Positions 17,553 through 27,094 are shown, numbered from the stretch's first letter. The stretch is 64,000 nt of DNA from Thalassotalea_F euphylliae (GCF_042682785.1 NZ_JBHUIB010000003.1:868001-932000), one strand, 5' to 3'. The notes: generated from the letters alone by a model not told the origin. Program-made: numbers and translations.

Positions 17553-20135
17553 TTAGTCCTCCAACACTGCTACTTTAGGTTCAACGATATTTACAATAGA
17601 TATTTTTTCTTCATCGCGCGCAGGACGAATTTGCTCACGCTCGGTAACGAACTGAATATTTGAATCTGTTGAATCTGAATTAACAAACTGACGGAAACGT
17701 TTTAACGCTTCAGGATCGTTTATCGTTGTTGTCCATTCACATTGGTATTTGCCAATAATGGCAGCCATCTGTTTTTCCAGCTCATCGCAAATGCCCAAAT
17801 GGTCATCAATCACAACTTGTCTTAGGTAATCTAAACCACCTTCAAGGTTTTCCATCCACACAGATGTACGTTGCAATCTGTCTGCTGTTTGAATGTAGAA
17901 ACCAAAAATACGGTCGATGTATTTAATTAATGTTTCGTCATCTAGGTCTGTCGCAAACAAATCCGCATGGCGAGGTTTCATCCCCCCGTTACCACATACA
18001 TAGAGGTTCCAGCCTTTATCTGTCGCTATTACACCAAAATCTTTACTTTGTGCTTCCGCACATTCACGTGTACAACCAGACACAGCGAATTTAACTTTAT
18101 GTGGTGCACGAATACCTTTGTAGCGATTTTCAATATCAATAGCCATACCGACACTGTCTTGCACACCATATCGGCACCAAGTACTGCCCACACATGACTT
18201 AACGGTTCGCACTGACTTACCGTATGCATGCCCTGTCTCTAAACCAGCATCCACCAATTCTTTCCAGATATCTGGCAGTTGCTCAACGCGTGCGCCGAAC
18301 AAATCAATACGTTGACCTCCTGTTATTTTGGTATACAGGTTGTATTTTTTAGCCACTTCGCCAATAACGATCAGTTTCTCGGGCGTAATTTCACCGCCCG
18401 GAATACGCGGCACAACCGAGTATGTACCGTCTTTTTGCATATTTGCTAAGAAAGTGTCATTGGTGTCTTGAAGCGGGATATTACTTTTATCAAGAATGTA
18501 TTCATTCCACACCGACGCTAAGATTGAGCCAGCGGCAGGTTTACAGATTTCACAGCCTAAGCCCTTACCGTGTTTTTCAATGAGTTGCTCAAACGACGTA
18601 ATTTTTTCAACTCTAACAATGTCATACAGTTCACGACGTGAATAAGCAAAGTGTTCACAAATGTCTTTCTTCACTTCTACGCCACGGCTTTCCAACTCTT
18701 TATCTACAACATCTTTTAATAGTGCCGCACAACCGCCACAACCCGTACTCGCTTTAGTGCAAGATTTAACATCTGCTACTGAGCATGCGCCACCATCAAT
18801 GGTTTCAATGATGTCGCCTTTGGTGACATTCAAACATGAACAAATCGTCGCAGTATCAGGCAGAGCGTCTGCGCCGAGCATCGGTTTGTCTGCAGCCATA
18901 GGAAGAATTAGTGCTTCTGGTGCTTCAGGTAACTCAATACCGTTTAACATGTATTGCAATAAACTGTCGTATTCAGTGCAATCACCAACCAGCACCGCAC
19001 CTAACAACAGCTTTTTATCTGCTGAGACAACAATTTTTTTGTAAACACCTTCTGGCTGATTTTCATAGGTGTATGACAATGCACCTTCGGTGCGTCCATG
19101 AGCATCGCCAATTGAGCCAACATCAACACCCATCAGTTTTAATTTGGTGCTCATATCAGCACCAGTAAATGCGTCTTCTGTCGAAGTATCTAACACATGC
19201 TTAGCTGCGACTTTTGCCATGGTGTAACCTGGTGCAACCAAGCCATAAATCATGTTGTTGTATAAGGCACATTCTCCAATAGCGTATATGTCGCTATCCG
19301 ATGTTTGACACTGGTCATTAATGACGATACCGCCACGTTCGCCTAGTGTTAGGTCGAACTCACGGCCTAGGTTGTCGTATGGGCGAATACCTGCAGAAAA
19401 CAGCACTAAGTCTGTTTCTAGTGACTCACCATCGCTAAACACCAAGCGATAGCGGCACGTTTCACCGGCTTCTATTACGGTTGTCGCTTTTGACGTGTGA
19501 ACAGTTACACCTAACTCTTCAATTTTATCTTTAAGTAAACGACCGCCCCCTGCATCCACTTGAACAGCCATCAGTTGCGGCGCAAATTCAACAACGTGTG
19601 TTGTTAAACCGAGTTCTTTTAGTGCATTTGCTGCCTCGAGGCCTAATAAACCGCCACCGATCACCACACCAACTTGACTGCAACTTGCACTTTCTTTGAT
19701 TGACTCCAGGTCGTCAATGGTTCTGTATACAAGGCAATGAGATTGATCTCCCCCAGGGATCGGTGGCACAAACGGGTAAGAACCTGTCGCTAAAATCAAT
19801 TTATCGTAAGCAAAAGATTCACCTGACTCTGTCGTCACAATTTTTGCTGATTTATCGATGTGTGTAACTTTAGCGTTGGTTTTGAAACTAACTTGCCATG
19901 AATCGTAAGTAGCTTCGTCTGTTAACGCGAGATCTTGTGCTGTTTTACCAGAAAAGTACTCTGACAAATGAACACGGTCATAAGCCAAGCGGTCTTCTGC
20001 TGATAATACGGTGATTGATACGGCTTCAGGCGATTGACGTAAGTTTGCCAATTGTTCGACAAAGTGATGTCCTACCATACCGTTGCCTACAACAACGACT
20101 TTTTGCGTATCCGCTGGGTGGGTATTCGCACTCAT
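17553..20135 (-). CDS. nirB: Nitrite reductase (NADH) large subunit
   Basis: 860 aa from ATG 20135, chosen over the in-frame GTG 20141 because AGGA lies 8 nt before the ATG and only 2 before the GTG. Domains: FAD/NAD-binding pyridine nucleotide oxidoreductase (1-~400; VVVGNGMVGHHFVEQL), BFD-like [2Fe-2S] (CSCLNVTKGDI ... CGGC, ~430-480), ferredoxin-like half domain, siroheme/[4Fe-4S] domain with SGCTRECAEAQSKDFGV and CGNGG. It reduces nitrite to ammonium with NADH. First gene of its operon, behind a sigma-54-type promoter. Confidence 0.97.
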   Translation of the reverse strand: MSANTHPADTQKVVVVGNGMVGHHFVEQLANLRQSPEAVSITVLSAEDRLAYDRVHLSEYFSGKTAQDLALTDEATYDSWQVSFKTNAKVTHIDKSAKIVTTESGESFAYDKLILATGSYPFVPPIPGGDQSHCLVYRTIDDLESIKESASCSQVGVVIGGGLLGLEAANALKELGLTTHVVEFAPQLMAVQVDAGGGRLLKDKIEELGVTVHTSKATTVIEAGETCRYRLVFSDGESLETDLVLFSAGIRPYDNLGREFDLTLGERGGIVINDQCQTSDSDIYAIGECALYNNMIYGLVAPGYTMAKVAAKHVLDTSTEDAFTGADMSTKLKLMGVDVGSIGDAHGRTEGALSYTYENQPEGVYKKIVVSADKKLLLGAVLVGDCTEYDSLLQYMLNGIELPEAPEALILPMAADKPMLGADALPDTATICSCLNVTKGDIIETIDGGACSVADVKSCTKASTGCGGCAALLKDVVDKELESRGVEVKKDICEHFAYSRRELYDIVRVEKITSFEQLIEKHGKGLGCEICKPAAGSILASVWNEYILDKSNIPLQDTNDTFLANMQKDGTYSVVPRIPGGEITPEKLIVIGEVAKKYNLYTKITGGQRIDLFGARVEQLPDIWKELVDAGLETGHAYGKSVRTVKSCVGSTWCRYGVQDSVGMAIDIENRYKGIRAPHKVKFAVSGCTRECAEAQSKDFGVIATDKGWNLYVCGNGGMKPRHADLFATDLDDETLIKYIDRIFGFYIQTADRLQRTSVWMENLEGGLDYLRQVVIDDHLGICDELEKQMAAIIGKYQCEWTTTINDPEALKRFRQFVNSDSTDSNIQFVTEREQIRPARDEEKISIVNIVEPKVAVLED

Positions 20136-20225
20136 TTTCACTATCCTACTTCATTGCATTTTAGTTTTACTTGTAATCAGCAGAATCACGCGCCATGGCG
20201 AATCCACTGTTATAAAAGCTTGATA

Positions 20226-20240
20226 GCAAAGCGAGTGCCA
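20226..20240 (-). promoter_or_regulatory. Sigma-54 (-24/-12) promoter of nirB-nirD-nasA-cobA
   Basis: Minus strand TGGCACTCGCTTTGC matches the RpoN consensus TGGCAC-N5-TTGC in every defined position, with correct GG-to-GC spacing. Predicted start of transcription near 20214 gives a leader of ~80 nt to the nirB ATG. Confidence 0.82.
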
Positions 20241-20322
20241 AATATTTATTCGTTACATTTCAGTAACTTAAAAATATCAAAAATAAAATTTTAAAGTTTT
20301 TGCACTAGGATGAAAATAAAAG

Positions 20323-20339
20323 TGCACAACAAAAGTGCG
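20323..20339. promoter_or_regulatory. NtrC-like binding dyad upstream of nirB
   Basis: TGCACAACAAAAGTGCG has the GCAC-N7-GTGC dyad of the NtrC site (consensus TGCACC-N5-GGTGCA). It lies ~110-125 bp upstream of the predicted sigma-54 start, a normal enhancer distance. Additional TGCACT (20301-20306) and AGTGCA half-sites flank it. Confidence 0.55.
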
Positions 20340-20382
20340 GTTTTTAAAGTATGCGGCCTCTTCCAAACGAATGACAGTTTCG

Positions 20383-22149
20383 TTAAGTCGACAACGACGC
20401 AATTAAAAGAATAATCAGCAATACAGACAACCCTTTCCAGAATAAGACAGGATCGCGTTGCAAGAGCGGTTGGCTTTGATACTCTTTTACTGCAGACATA
20501 TTAGGTTTGCATATGTCCGCCTCGAACTCAGAATATGCTTGATAACGTTTTGATGAAACGGGTTCGGTCGCTTTTTGAAGTGCATAATCCATCCAAACGG
20601 GTAAATCAGATCTAAACTGCTTAATGCTACGATATTGCCAATTTTGTTGTTCAGCTTTTAATGCATCTTGCCGCGTCATTGGTTTAAAAGGTAATTCACC
20701 GGTAAGTAACTCATACGTGATAACGCCAAGCGAAAATAAGTCACTGTAATAGTCAGCGTGCATATTCAGCAGCGTTTCTGGCGCAATGTAGTTAACCGTG
20801 CCTTGCGGAACCTCATTTTGAATCGTATTGGCGTCTTCATCTAAAGCCGCTACGGCTGCCGTACCGTAGTCAATAAGTGTAATTTTGCCAAACTTATCAA
20901 TCATAATATTATCTGGCTTTAAATCACGATGCAGTACTTCCATTCGCTGAAATGTTCGCAAGGCAGCAATCACCTGCTTCACAATATCTCTTACAACAGC
21001 GATACTTGGCTTTGGATTATCATGCATCCAGTCACTCAACGTTTGACCATCAATATACTCGCAGTAATGATACAAATACTCGCTATTGCGAGCCTGTGTC
21101 ACCTTCATAATATTGCGATGATTTACCCGCTCACCTAGCCAAGCTTCACGAATAAACCCCTGAATATAGTGGACATCATCGGTGAAGTTTTGAGAAGGAA
21201 CCTTTAACACACGCGGCTCAGGCTCATCAGGCCTTTTAACTAGGTACAAATGCGAACGTGTACTTTCGTGAAGTGTTTTAATCACTTCATACCCATCTAA
21301 CTTCAAGCCAGGTCCTAATGCCGGCAGAATTCTCTTACTGAGTAATTCTCTTTCTAGCTCAACCATTTCTTTGACCGGCAATGACTCTACGTATGCAATT
21401 AGACAACTTACATTGTCGTCACTACCGTTTTCCATCGCTTTTTGAGCAAGCTCCCTGCCAGTAGTTTCAAGTAAGTCACTGTCGATATCGCCAGACAAAT
21501 TAGCCAATGTATTTGCAACGTATTCTTTGTCGACAAAATCGTGGAACCCATCGCTGGAGAGTATATAAAAATCACCTTGTTGCACGGCTAATTCAAATGC
21601 ATCGATTTTTACTCTTGGCTCACCACCAAGTGCACGTGTAAGCACCATATGCTGTTTTCCATGCTTACGGCTATGATCTTTCGTTAAGTACTCAAAATTA
21701 CCGTCTCGCACTTGTGCAATACGAGAGTCGCCAACGTGAAAAAGGTATCCCGTTGAGGACTTTATAATCAAAGATGAAAACGTTGTAAGCCACTGCTGAT
21801 TATTATGCTTTACATCATCAGATTGCGCATAAAGCCAATCGTTTAAACTGGAAACAACTTTAAAGGCTGATTTTTGCGTAGACCACGTCGGTGGTGTTGA
21901 AAAGTAGTCGGTTAAGAATTGTGTGACAACCAGTTGCGCCGCTTCTCTGGCATGTGATGCGGTAGACAAGCCATCAGCGATTGCTGCAGCAAACCCTTTT
22001 TCGTCAATCGTATAGTTTGAAGGTGAAAAAGCAGAAAAGGCATCTTGATTTTCAATCTTGATGCCTTCAGTACTAAAACCGCCATAATGCACCACCAACT
22101 TTCGTGGTGCATCCGGCCGTTTTTTTATTGGTACAACATTAGCTGACAT
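20383..22149 (-). CDS. Bifunctional PP2C-type phosphatase / Ser-Thr protein kinase, membrane-anchored
   Basis: 588 aa fusion. Residues ~15-255 form a PP2C phosphatase (IENQDAFSAF, AAIADGLS, FHVGDSRIAQV, LSSDGFHDF, DDNVSCLIAY). Residues ~270-545 form a Hanks-type kinase with invariant Lys in RVLKVP, catalytic HRDLKPDN and APE motif (YIAPETLL), but DYG instead of DFG and no clear glycine-rich loop. A hydrophobic segment (~568-586) ends the protein, so it should sit on the cytoplasmic face of the inner membrane. Its ATG overlaps the narK stop by 11 bases, so the two are translationally linked. Such fusions are known next to nitrate assimilation genes, but substrates are unknown. Confidence 0.92.
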   Translation of the reverse strand: MSANVVPIKKRPDAPRKLVVHYGGFSTEGIKIENQDAFSAFSPSNYTIDEKGFAAAIADGLSTASHAREAAQLVVTQFLTDYFSTPPTWSTQKSAFKVVSSLNDWLYAQSDDVKHNNQQWLTTFSSLIIKSSTGYLFHVGDSRIAQVRDGNFEYLTKDHSRKHGKQHMVLTRALGGEPRVKIDAFELAVQQGDFYILSSDGFHDFVDKEYVANTLANLSGDIDSDLLETTGRELAQKAMENGSDDNVSCLIAYVESLPVKEMVELERELLSKRILPALGPGLKLDGYEVIKTLHESTRSHLYLVKRPDEPEPRVLKVPSQNFTDDVHYIQGFIREAWLGERVNHRNIMKVTQARNSEYLYHYCEYIDGQTLSDWMHDNPKPSIAVVRDIVKQVIAALRTFQRMEVLHRDLKPDNIMIDKFGKITLIDYGTAAVAALDEDANTIQNEVPQGTVNYIAPETLLNMHADYYSDLFSLGVITYELLTGELPFKPMTRQDALKAEQQNWQYRSIKQFRSDLPVWMDYALQKATEPVSSKRYQAYSEFEADICKPNMSAVKEYQSQPLLQRDPVLFWKGLSVLLIILLIASLST

Positions 22150-23608
22150 GTATTAGTTCAATTGATCCATCTTCTTTTACTTCTGTGATCGTACCCTGTG
22201 GCTCTTCCATAAAGAGTAATGTAATGAAGCCAAGAACTGCTGTGCCAGCAATAACCAAGAAGAATGTCTGGTAACTTACCATGGAAAGTACAGTAAGATA
22301 AACAACGGCGCCAACATTGCCGTATGCCCCTGTCATACCGGCGATTTGACCAGTTAACCGACGTTTAATTAACGGAACGGCAGCAAACACAGCCCCTTCA
22401 CCAGCTTGCACAAAGAACGAACACGCCATCGCAGCAACTACTGCCAATGCTAAAGGCCATGCACTATCAATTGTGGACATCACAAAGTAACCGGCCGCTA
22501 GGCCTGCTGTTAATATGAGTAACGTTTTTTTGCGACCAAATTTATCGCTGATCCAACCGCCACCCGGGCGAGACATTAAGTTCATAAATGCATATAGCGA
22601 CGCAAGTAAACCAGCGTAAACCATATCCAGTTCAAACGTTTCAGCAAAAAACAATGGTAGCATTGACACCACAGCTAACTCTGAACCAAAAGTTGCAAAA
22701 TATAATACGTTTAACACGGCAACCTGTTTGAATTTGTATTGATGGACTTCATCTACAGGTTGTTTGAACAAATGGCCATTGACGGTGTACGTTTGTTTAA
22801 CTTCAAGTAAATAAAGTGCAACAAGGCCAATATAAACAATAGTGGTGATCGTTTCTGATAATAATGAAACACCAGCAGGTGATAACTTCCACGTTAGCAA
22901 AGCAAGCGCACCATACATCGGCAACTTCATAATCAATAGGAAATAAAAGTCGCTTACGCTGGTGACTTCCATTGCACCAGTTTGCTTTGGCTTAAAGTAC
23001 GTTGACCCTTTCGGTGTATCCGTGACGTTTGCATACCAAATAAAGCTAAATGCTAAACTCATCACACCAGTAATGCCAATTGCATAACGCCAACCGTCTT
23101 CACCACCAAATAATAAAGCGATAGTAGGCAACAACATAGCGCCTGCTGCTGAACCAAAGTTACCCCAGCCACCATAGATACCCTCTGCTGTACCTAATTG
23201 GTTCGCAGGAAACCATTCACTGACCATGCGTATACCAACAACAAAGCCTGCACCAATAAAGCCCAACATAAAACGAGCAATTGCGGCTTGTTCAAAGGTA
23301 TCTGCCAAAGCAAACATAAAACAAGGAATACTGCAGACAGCAAGCAATACAGCATAGGTGATACGGGGCCCAAATTTGTCAGTGAGCATGCCTATAACAA
23401 TACGCGCAGGAATGGTAAGCGCTACATTGAGAATGAGAAGCGTCTTAATTTCACTGCCTGTCAGGCCAAGTGACTCGCCAATTACGCCTAATAATGGTGC
23501 ATGGTTAAACCAAACAAAGAAAGTGATGAAAAATGCCATCCAACTGAGGTGAAGTATTTTCATCTTCCCCGTAAATGACATGATTTTTATACCTACATCT
23601 GCGCTCAT
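22139..23608 (-). CDS. narK: NarK/NasA-family nitrate/nitrite transporter (MFS)
   Basis: 489 aa from ATG 23608. A longer in-frame start at 23641 is ruled out if the sigma-54 promoter at 23652-23666 is used, since transcription would begin about there; ATG 23581 is an alternative. Twelve membrane segments. The nitrate signatures GGWGNFGSAAGAMLLP and GMTGAYGNVGAVVYL are both present, and the MFS loop GMLTDKFGPR and GGWISDKFGRKK. It moves nitrate/nitrite across the inner membrane, in parallel with the Nrt ABC system upstream. It is cotranscribed with the downstream kinase/phosphatase. Confidence 0.93.
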   Translation of the reverse strand: MSADVGIKIMSFTGKMKILHLSWMAFFITFFVWFNHAPLLGVIGESLGLTGSEIKTLLILNVALTIPARIVIGMLTDKFGPRITYAVLLAVCSIPCFMFALADTFEQAAIARFMLGFIGAGFVVGIRMVSEWFPANQLGTAEGIYGGWGNFGSAAGAMLLPTIALLFGGEDGWRYAIGITGVMSLAFSFIWYANVTDTPKGSTYFKPKQTGAMEVTSVSDFYFLLIMKLPMYGALALLTWKLSPAGVSLLSETITTIVYIGLVALYLLEVKQTYTVNGHLFKQPVDEVHQYKFKQVAVLNVLYFATFGSELAVVSMLPLFFAETFELDMVYAGLLASLYAFMNLMSRPGGGWISDKFGRKKTLLILTAGLAAGYFVMSTIDSAWPLALAVVAAMACSFFVQAGEGAVFAAVPLIKRRLTGQIAGMTGAYGNVGAVVYLTVLSMVSYQTFFLVIAGTAVLGFITLLFMEEPQGTITEVKEDGSIELIHVS

Positions 23609-23651
23609 TTTTATATTTTTCCCTACAGCGATACATTTCACTGAGGCTAGA

Positions 23652-23666
23652 GCAAAGCAAATGCCA
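23652..23666 (-). promoter_or_regulatory. Sigma-54 (-24/-12) promoter of narK
   Basis: Minus strand TGGCATTTGCTTTGC: GG and GC are 10 bp apart, as required, and 5 of 6 bases of TGGCAC plus all of TTGC match. The predicted start is near 23640, leaving ~32 nt to the chosen narK ATG. Confidence 0.75.
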
Positions 23667-23736
23667 ATTTAAATTATGAAAATATGTCTTTATTTTTCAA
23701 CGCTCTATAAAAACATAGAATATGAAGGGTGTAAAA

Positions 23737-23816
23737 GGTGCACTATCATTGACGTAAAAGCACTAATTTTACGCACATTATTCGTGCATAAAATTAGACT
23801 ATAACGCCAGTGCACC
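23737..23816. promoter_or_regulatory. Nested inverted repeats with NtrC-like dyad upstream of narK
   Basis: The centre CGCACATTATTCGTGCA (23772-23788) is a GCAC-N7-GTGC dyad like the NtrC site, ~130-150 bp upstream of the predicted narK start. It is embedded in a longer stem CTAATTTTA (23763-23771) / TAAAATTAG (23789-23797), and both are enclosed by GGTGCACT (23737-23744) and AGTGCACC (23809-23816), which themselves contain NtrC half-sites. Confidence 0.55.
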
Positions 23817-23821
23817 AAAAG

Positions 23822-23859
23822 GCGATAAAAACAAAATATGTAGACTTTATTTTTATCGC
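23822..23859 (-). terminator. Probable terminator of the nrtABC-porin unit
   Basis: GCGATAAAAA (23822-23831) / TTTTTATCGC (23850-23859), 18-base loop, 26 bases after the porin stop. The stem is AT-rich but perfectly paired, and CTTTTGG follows on the minus strand. Confidence 0.5.
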
Positions 23860-23885
23860 TATTTAATTGCGATATTCGGGAAAGT

Positions 23886-25079
23886 TTAGAATTTAGCGCC
23901 TACCCAAACCCATAATTTATCAGTGTCGACTTTACCTGCACCACTATCGCCCTCTCCATACGCGGCAAACTTTATACCGCCAGAAAACGTTTTGTTAAAT
24001 GCACGACCGTAAGAAATACCCAGCTCATCACCCAAGTCATCAACCGTGTCACTATCTTCATCCGCATTAAAGTCATGATAAACCACTGACCACTTACCAC
24101 CATAAGCTTTACCAGAAACAGATACGTACATATCCGTTAAACCCTCTTTAGGCGTAGTTAAGAATTGATCGGTCCAGCCATTGAACGCATGAAGTGTCGC
24201 AAGCGGTGTCGAAAAGCCGTACTCGCCATCATCACTGCCTAACAATTCATAGCCGCCTTTTATGGTAATACCATTAACTACGTAGCCTAGCTCTGCAAGC
24301 ATATAGTCAGCATCGTATTCTACGCTGCCACTTTCAGATTCCTGTGTTGCATATTCAAACGCGTATACCCACTTGTTTTTTCCGTGTTTTTCACTACCCG
24401 CAAAACGCACACCATAAGTATCTAGGCTATTGTCTGCACCTTCGTCTACTTCCAACATGTAACTATATGCTGATAGCTTACCCAATGCAGTTTTGTAACC
24501 AATATTGATTAAGTGGTCTTTTGCATCGAGATCTTTCTCTTCACCGAAAATACGATTACGTTTGGTCACGTAGGCGTATGTCATATCTAACTTATCATTG
24601 GCTTTATAGTTAAATGATGCCGCATCAAACGTTTGTTTGTCTTGACGCCAGCCTACATGCCCAACAAAACGGTGATTATCAAACGTAATGACTTGGCGGC
24701 CGACTTTCGCAATTACGCCATTTGCGGCGTATTTTACATATGCTTGATCAAGCTCAGTGGTCTCAGGATCAGCAATCACTGAATATTCCGTATTGTTACC
24801 ATTCGTGTCGTTATAGTCCTCTACACCTACTGCGCGAGAGTCTTCAAACTCAACAAAAGCTGAAAAGTTTTGATAGTTCGCCGTGGTAAAGTTAAGACGC
24901 GTTCGGAGTGTTAAAGCATCAGCGTCTTTTAACGCATTGTCTTGTTCAACACTTTCATAGCGTAAGCGGAAATCAATTGTGGCTTTACTTTCATTGTTAG
25001 CAGCATAAGCAACGGTTGGCGCTAGTACACTTGCAGCTACTAAAGGCAATAATACCTTAGAGATCTTATTAAGTTTCAT
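23886..25079 (-). CDS. Outer-membrane porin, alginate-export/OprD-like, nitrate-cluster associated
   Basis: 397 aa. Signal peptide 1-26 (LLPLVAASVLAPTVAYA). The mature part is rich in alternating aromatic/polar strands (TLRTRLNFTTANYQNFSAFVEFED, VGRQVITFDNHRFVGHVGWRQD), a pattern of the alginate-export family of beta-barrels, and ends in a beta-strand with terminal Phe (WVWVGAKF), the BAM signal. It lies 84 bases after the nitrate ABC ATPase in the same direction, so it probably admits nitrate through the outer membrane; that role is inferred from context only. Confidence 0.8.
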   Translation of the reverse strand: MKLNKISKVLLPLVAASVLAPTVAYAANNESKATIDFRLRYESVEQDNALKDADALTLRTRLNFTTANYQNFSAFVEFEDSRAVGVEDYNDTNGNNTEYSVIADPETTELDQAYVKYAANGVIAKVGRQVITFDNHRFVGHVGWRQDKQTFDAASFNYKANDKLDMTYAYVTKRNRIFGEEKDLDAKDHLINIGYKTALGKLSAYSYMLEVDEGADNSLDTYGVRFAGSEKHGKNKWVYAFEYATQESESGSVEYDADYMLAELGYVVNGITIKGGYELLGSDDGEYGFSTPLATLHAFNGWTDQFLTTPKEGLTDMYVSVSGKAYGGKWSVVYHDFNADEDSDTVDDLGDELGISYGRAFNKTFSGGIKFAAYGEGDSGAGKVDTDKLWVWVGAKF

Positions 25080-25163
25080 GAGGTTCCCTTATTTTCTTTA
25101 TTATTAAATCGGTGTTTCTTCGATTTATTGACCTAACTATAGTCAATAAAAATGTTTTATTTA

Positions 25164-26021
25164 TTAAGCAACATCAACTTTTGCACTATTTTTGTGCGGT
25201 TGTTCCGCTTTATTTGTAACTTTTGTTGATATTGTTTCGACTTTGCGCTGCTTCTCATACAAGAAGGTCAACACGGACGAGCGTAAACGGTTGTACTCAT
25301 CATCTTGGGCTAGTGTGATACGGTCGCGAGGTCGTGGTAAATTGACATCTAAAATCTCGCCAATCGTTGCTGAAGGACCATTAGTCATCATCACAATACG
25401 ATCAGATAACAATACAGCCTCATCGACATCATGAGTGATCATAATGACTGTGTTGTTAAGCTCATCTTGTATTTCCATCAACGAGTCTTGCATATGGGCG
25501 CGTGTTAACGCATCTAGCGCACCAAAAGGTTCATCCATCAGTAGTATTTCTGGTTGCATTGATAATGCTCTCGCAATGCCAACACGTTGCTTCATACCGC
25601 CAGAGATTTCATCAGGGCGCTTGTGCATCGCATGTTCCATATGCACTAATGTAAGGTTGTGTTCTATCCACTCTTTCATTTCAGCTGGCGACATTTTCTT
25701 GTTGAAAATTTGCTTTACTGCAAGCTCAACGTTTTGATAGGCCGTTAACCATGGCAATAACGAATGATTTTGAAATACTACCGCCCTTTCAGGCCCTGGC
25801 GCGTTAACCTCTTTATTGTTAAGTAAAACTCCGCCACTGGTAGCTTGGTATAAACCTGCCACAACATTCAGAACAGTCGACTTACCACAACCTGAGTGTC
25901 CGATTAATGAAATGAACTCGCCTTTTTTAATTTGTAAATCAACATTTTTAAGCGCGGTAAAGTCACCTTTTGGTGTTGGAAACACCATGTCGATGTTACT
26001 GATATCAAGTAATGTACTCAT
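25164..26021 (-). CDS. nrtC: Nitrate ABC transporter, ATP-binding protein
   Basis: 285 aa from ATG 26021 (MSTLLDISNIDMVF), chosen for the GAGG 8 nt upstream; an upstream in-frame start at 26078 would overlap nrtB. Walker A GHSGCGKST, signature ISGGMKQRVGIARA, Walker B ILLMDEPFGALD, switch His in MITHDVDEA. It lacks the long C-terminal NrtA-like sensor domain of cyanobacterial NrtC, so it is closer to NrtD/NasD. It follows nrtB by 19 bases. Confidence 0.92.
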   Translation of the reverse strand: MSTLLDISNIDMVFPTPKGDFTALKNVDLQIKKGEFISLIGHSGCGKSTVLNVVAGLYQATSGGVLLNNKEVNAPGPERAVVFQNHSLLPWLTAYQNVELAVKQIFNKKMSPAEMKEWIEHNLTLVHMEHAMHKRPDEISGGMKQRVGIARALSMQPEILLMDEPFGALDALTRAHMQDSLMEIQDELNNTVIMITHDVDEAVLLSDRIVMMTNGPSATIGEILDVNLPRPRDRITLAQDDEYNRLRSSVLTFLYEKQRKVETISTKVTNKAEQPHKNSAKVDVA

Positions 26022-26040
26022 CGTATTATCCTCTTCTTTC

Positions 26041-27039
26041 TTATCGTTTAGCGCTTGCTTTGTCCCATGACAAAACACGTTGAAGTTGCAACATTCCTCG
26101 GTCTAACAAGAAGCCGATAAAACCAATGACGAATACAGCAGTCATAATCCGGCTTAATGATTGTGAGCTTCCGTTTTGGAACTCGTCCCAAACAAACTTT
26201 CCAAGGCCAGGGTTTTGCGCCAGCATTTCTGCTGCAATAAGGACCATCCAGGCAATACCGAGCGATAGACGCATACCGGTAAAGATTGCAGGGATAGAAG
26301 CAGGTAATACGATTTTTTGGATATGTGTAAGATTAGGTAAGCGTAAGACGCGGCTTACGTTTACCCAATCTTGATTGATTGCCGCAACACCCACCGACGT
26401 ATTAATAACCATTGGCCAAATACAGCAAAGCGTTACGGTAATTAGTGAGTTAATAAATGACTTAGCAAACATAGGCTCTGGCGATGTATATACCGCACTT
26501 ACCACCATAGTCACTAATGGAAGCCAAGCTAGTGGCGACACTGGTTTGAAAATTTGAATAATCGGATTAATCGCGGTATTCAAAGATTTACTCAAACCAA
26601 TGGCAATACCCAGTGGAATAGCAATCAGAGCAGCGAGTACAAAGCCGCTCATTACTGTCACCAAACTGGTACCAATTTGATCAAGAAACGTTTCTTTACC
26701 TGTATATGCACGAATTTTCGGTACATAGTCAGGATCTTTGGCAATACGCGCTGCATTGCGCTTTTCTTGACGTTCATAAAATGCAGTGGCCTTTTCTCGC
26801 TCTGCATTGTGTTCTTCATATAAATTAACGACCTGTTCAGCAACCGCCGTTGGTCCAGGAAACTTACCGAGTGAAGTATCAATACTGTTTGCAACAACTG
26901 ACCATACAAGTAAGAACACTGCGATGCCCACCATAGGCAATAGTATTGCCTGTGCACGGTTAGACACAAAGTGCACTACTTTGCTCAAAGCTCCATTGCT
27001 ATTGCTGCCAGCGATAAGTTTGTTTGTTAGCGTCGTCAT
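26041..27039 (-). CDS. nrtB: Nitrate ABC transporter, permease
   Basis: 332 aa inner-membrane permease with about six to seven hydrophobic segments and the BPD transport loop (AAINQDWVNVSRVLRLP ... ILPASIPAIFTGMRLSLGIAWMVLIAAEM) that docks the ATPase. A charged, non-membrane stretch (~residues 70-115) lies between the first and second membrane segments, as in other nitrate/taurine-type NrtB proteins. It sits between nrtA and nrtC. Confidence 0.94.
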   Translation of the reverse strand: MTTLTNKLIAGSNSNGALSKVVHFVSNRAQAILLPMVGIAVFLLVWSVVANSIDTSLGKFPGPTAVAEQVVNLYEEHNAEREKATAFYERQEKRNAARIAKDPDYVPKIRAYTGKETFLDQIGTSLVTVMSGFVLAALIAIPLGIAIGLSKSLNTAINPIIQIFKPVSPLAWLPLVTMVVSAVYTSPEPMFAKSFINSLITVTLCCIWPMVINTSVGVAAINQDWVNVSRVLRLPNLTHIQKIVLPASIPAIFTGMRLSLGIAWMVLIAAEMLAQNPGLGKFVWDEFQNGSSQSLSRIMTAVFVIGFIGFLLDRGMLQLQRVLSWDKASAKR

Positions 27040-27094
27040 AAATTAACTCCTTGCGCACTGCGCGAGTGCGCATATTTTTACCTTTGATAAACGA

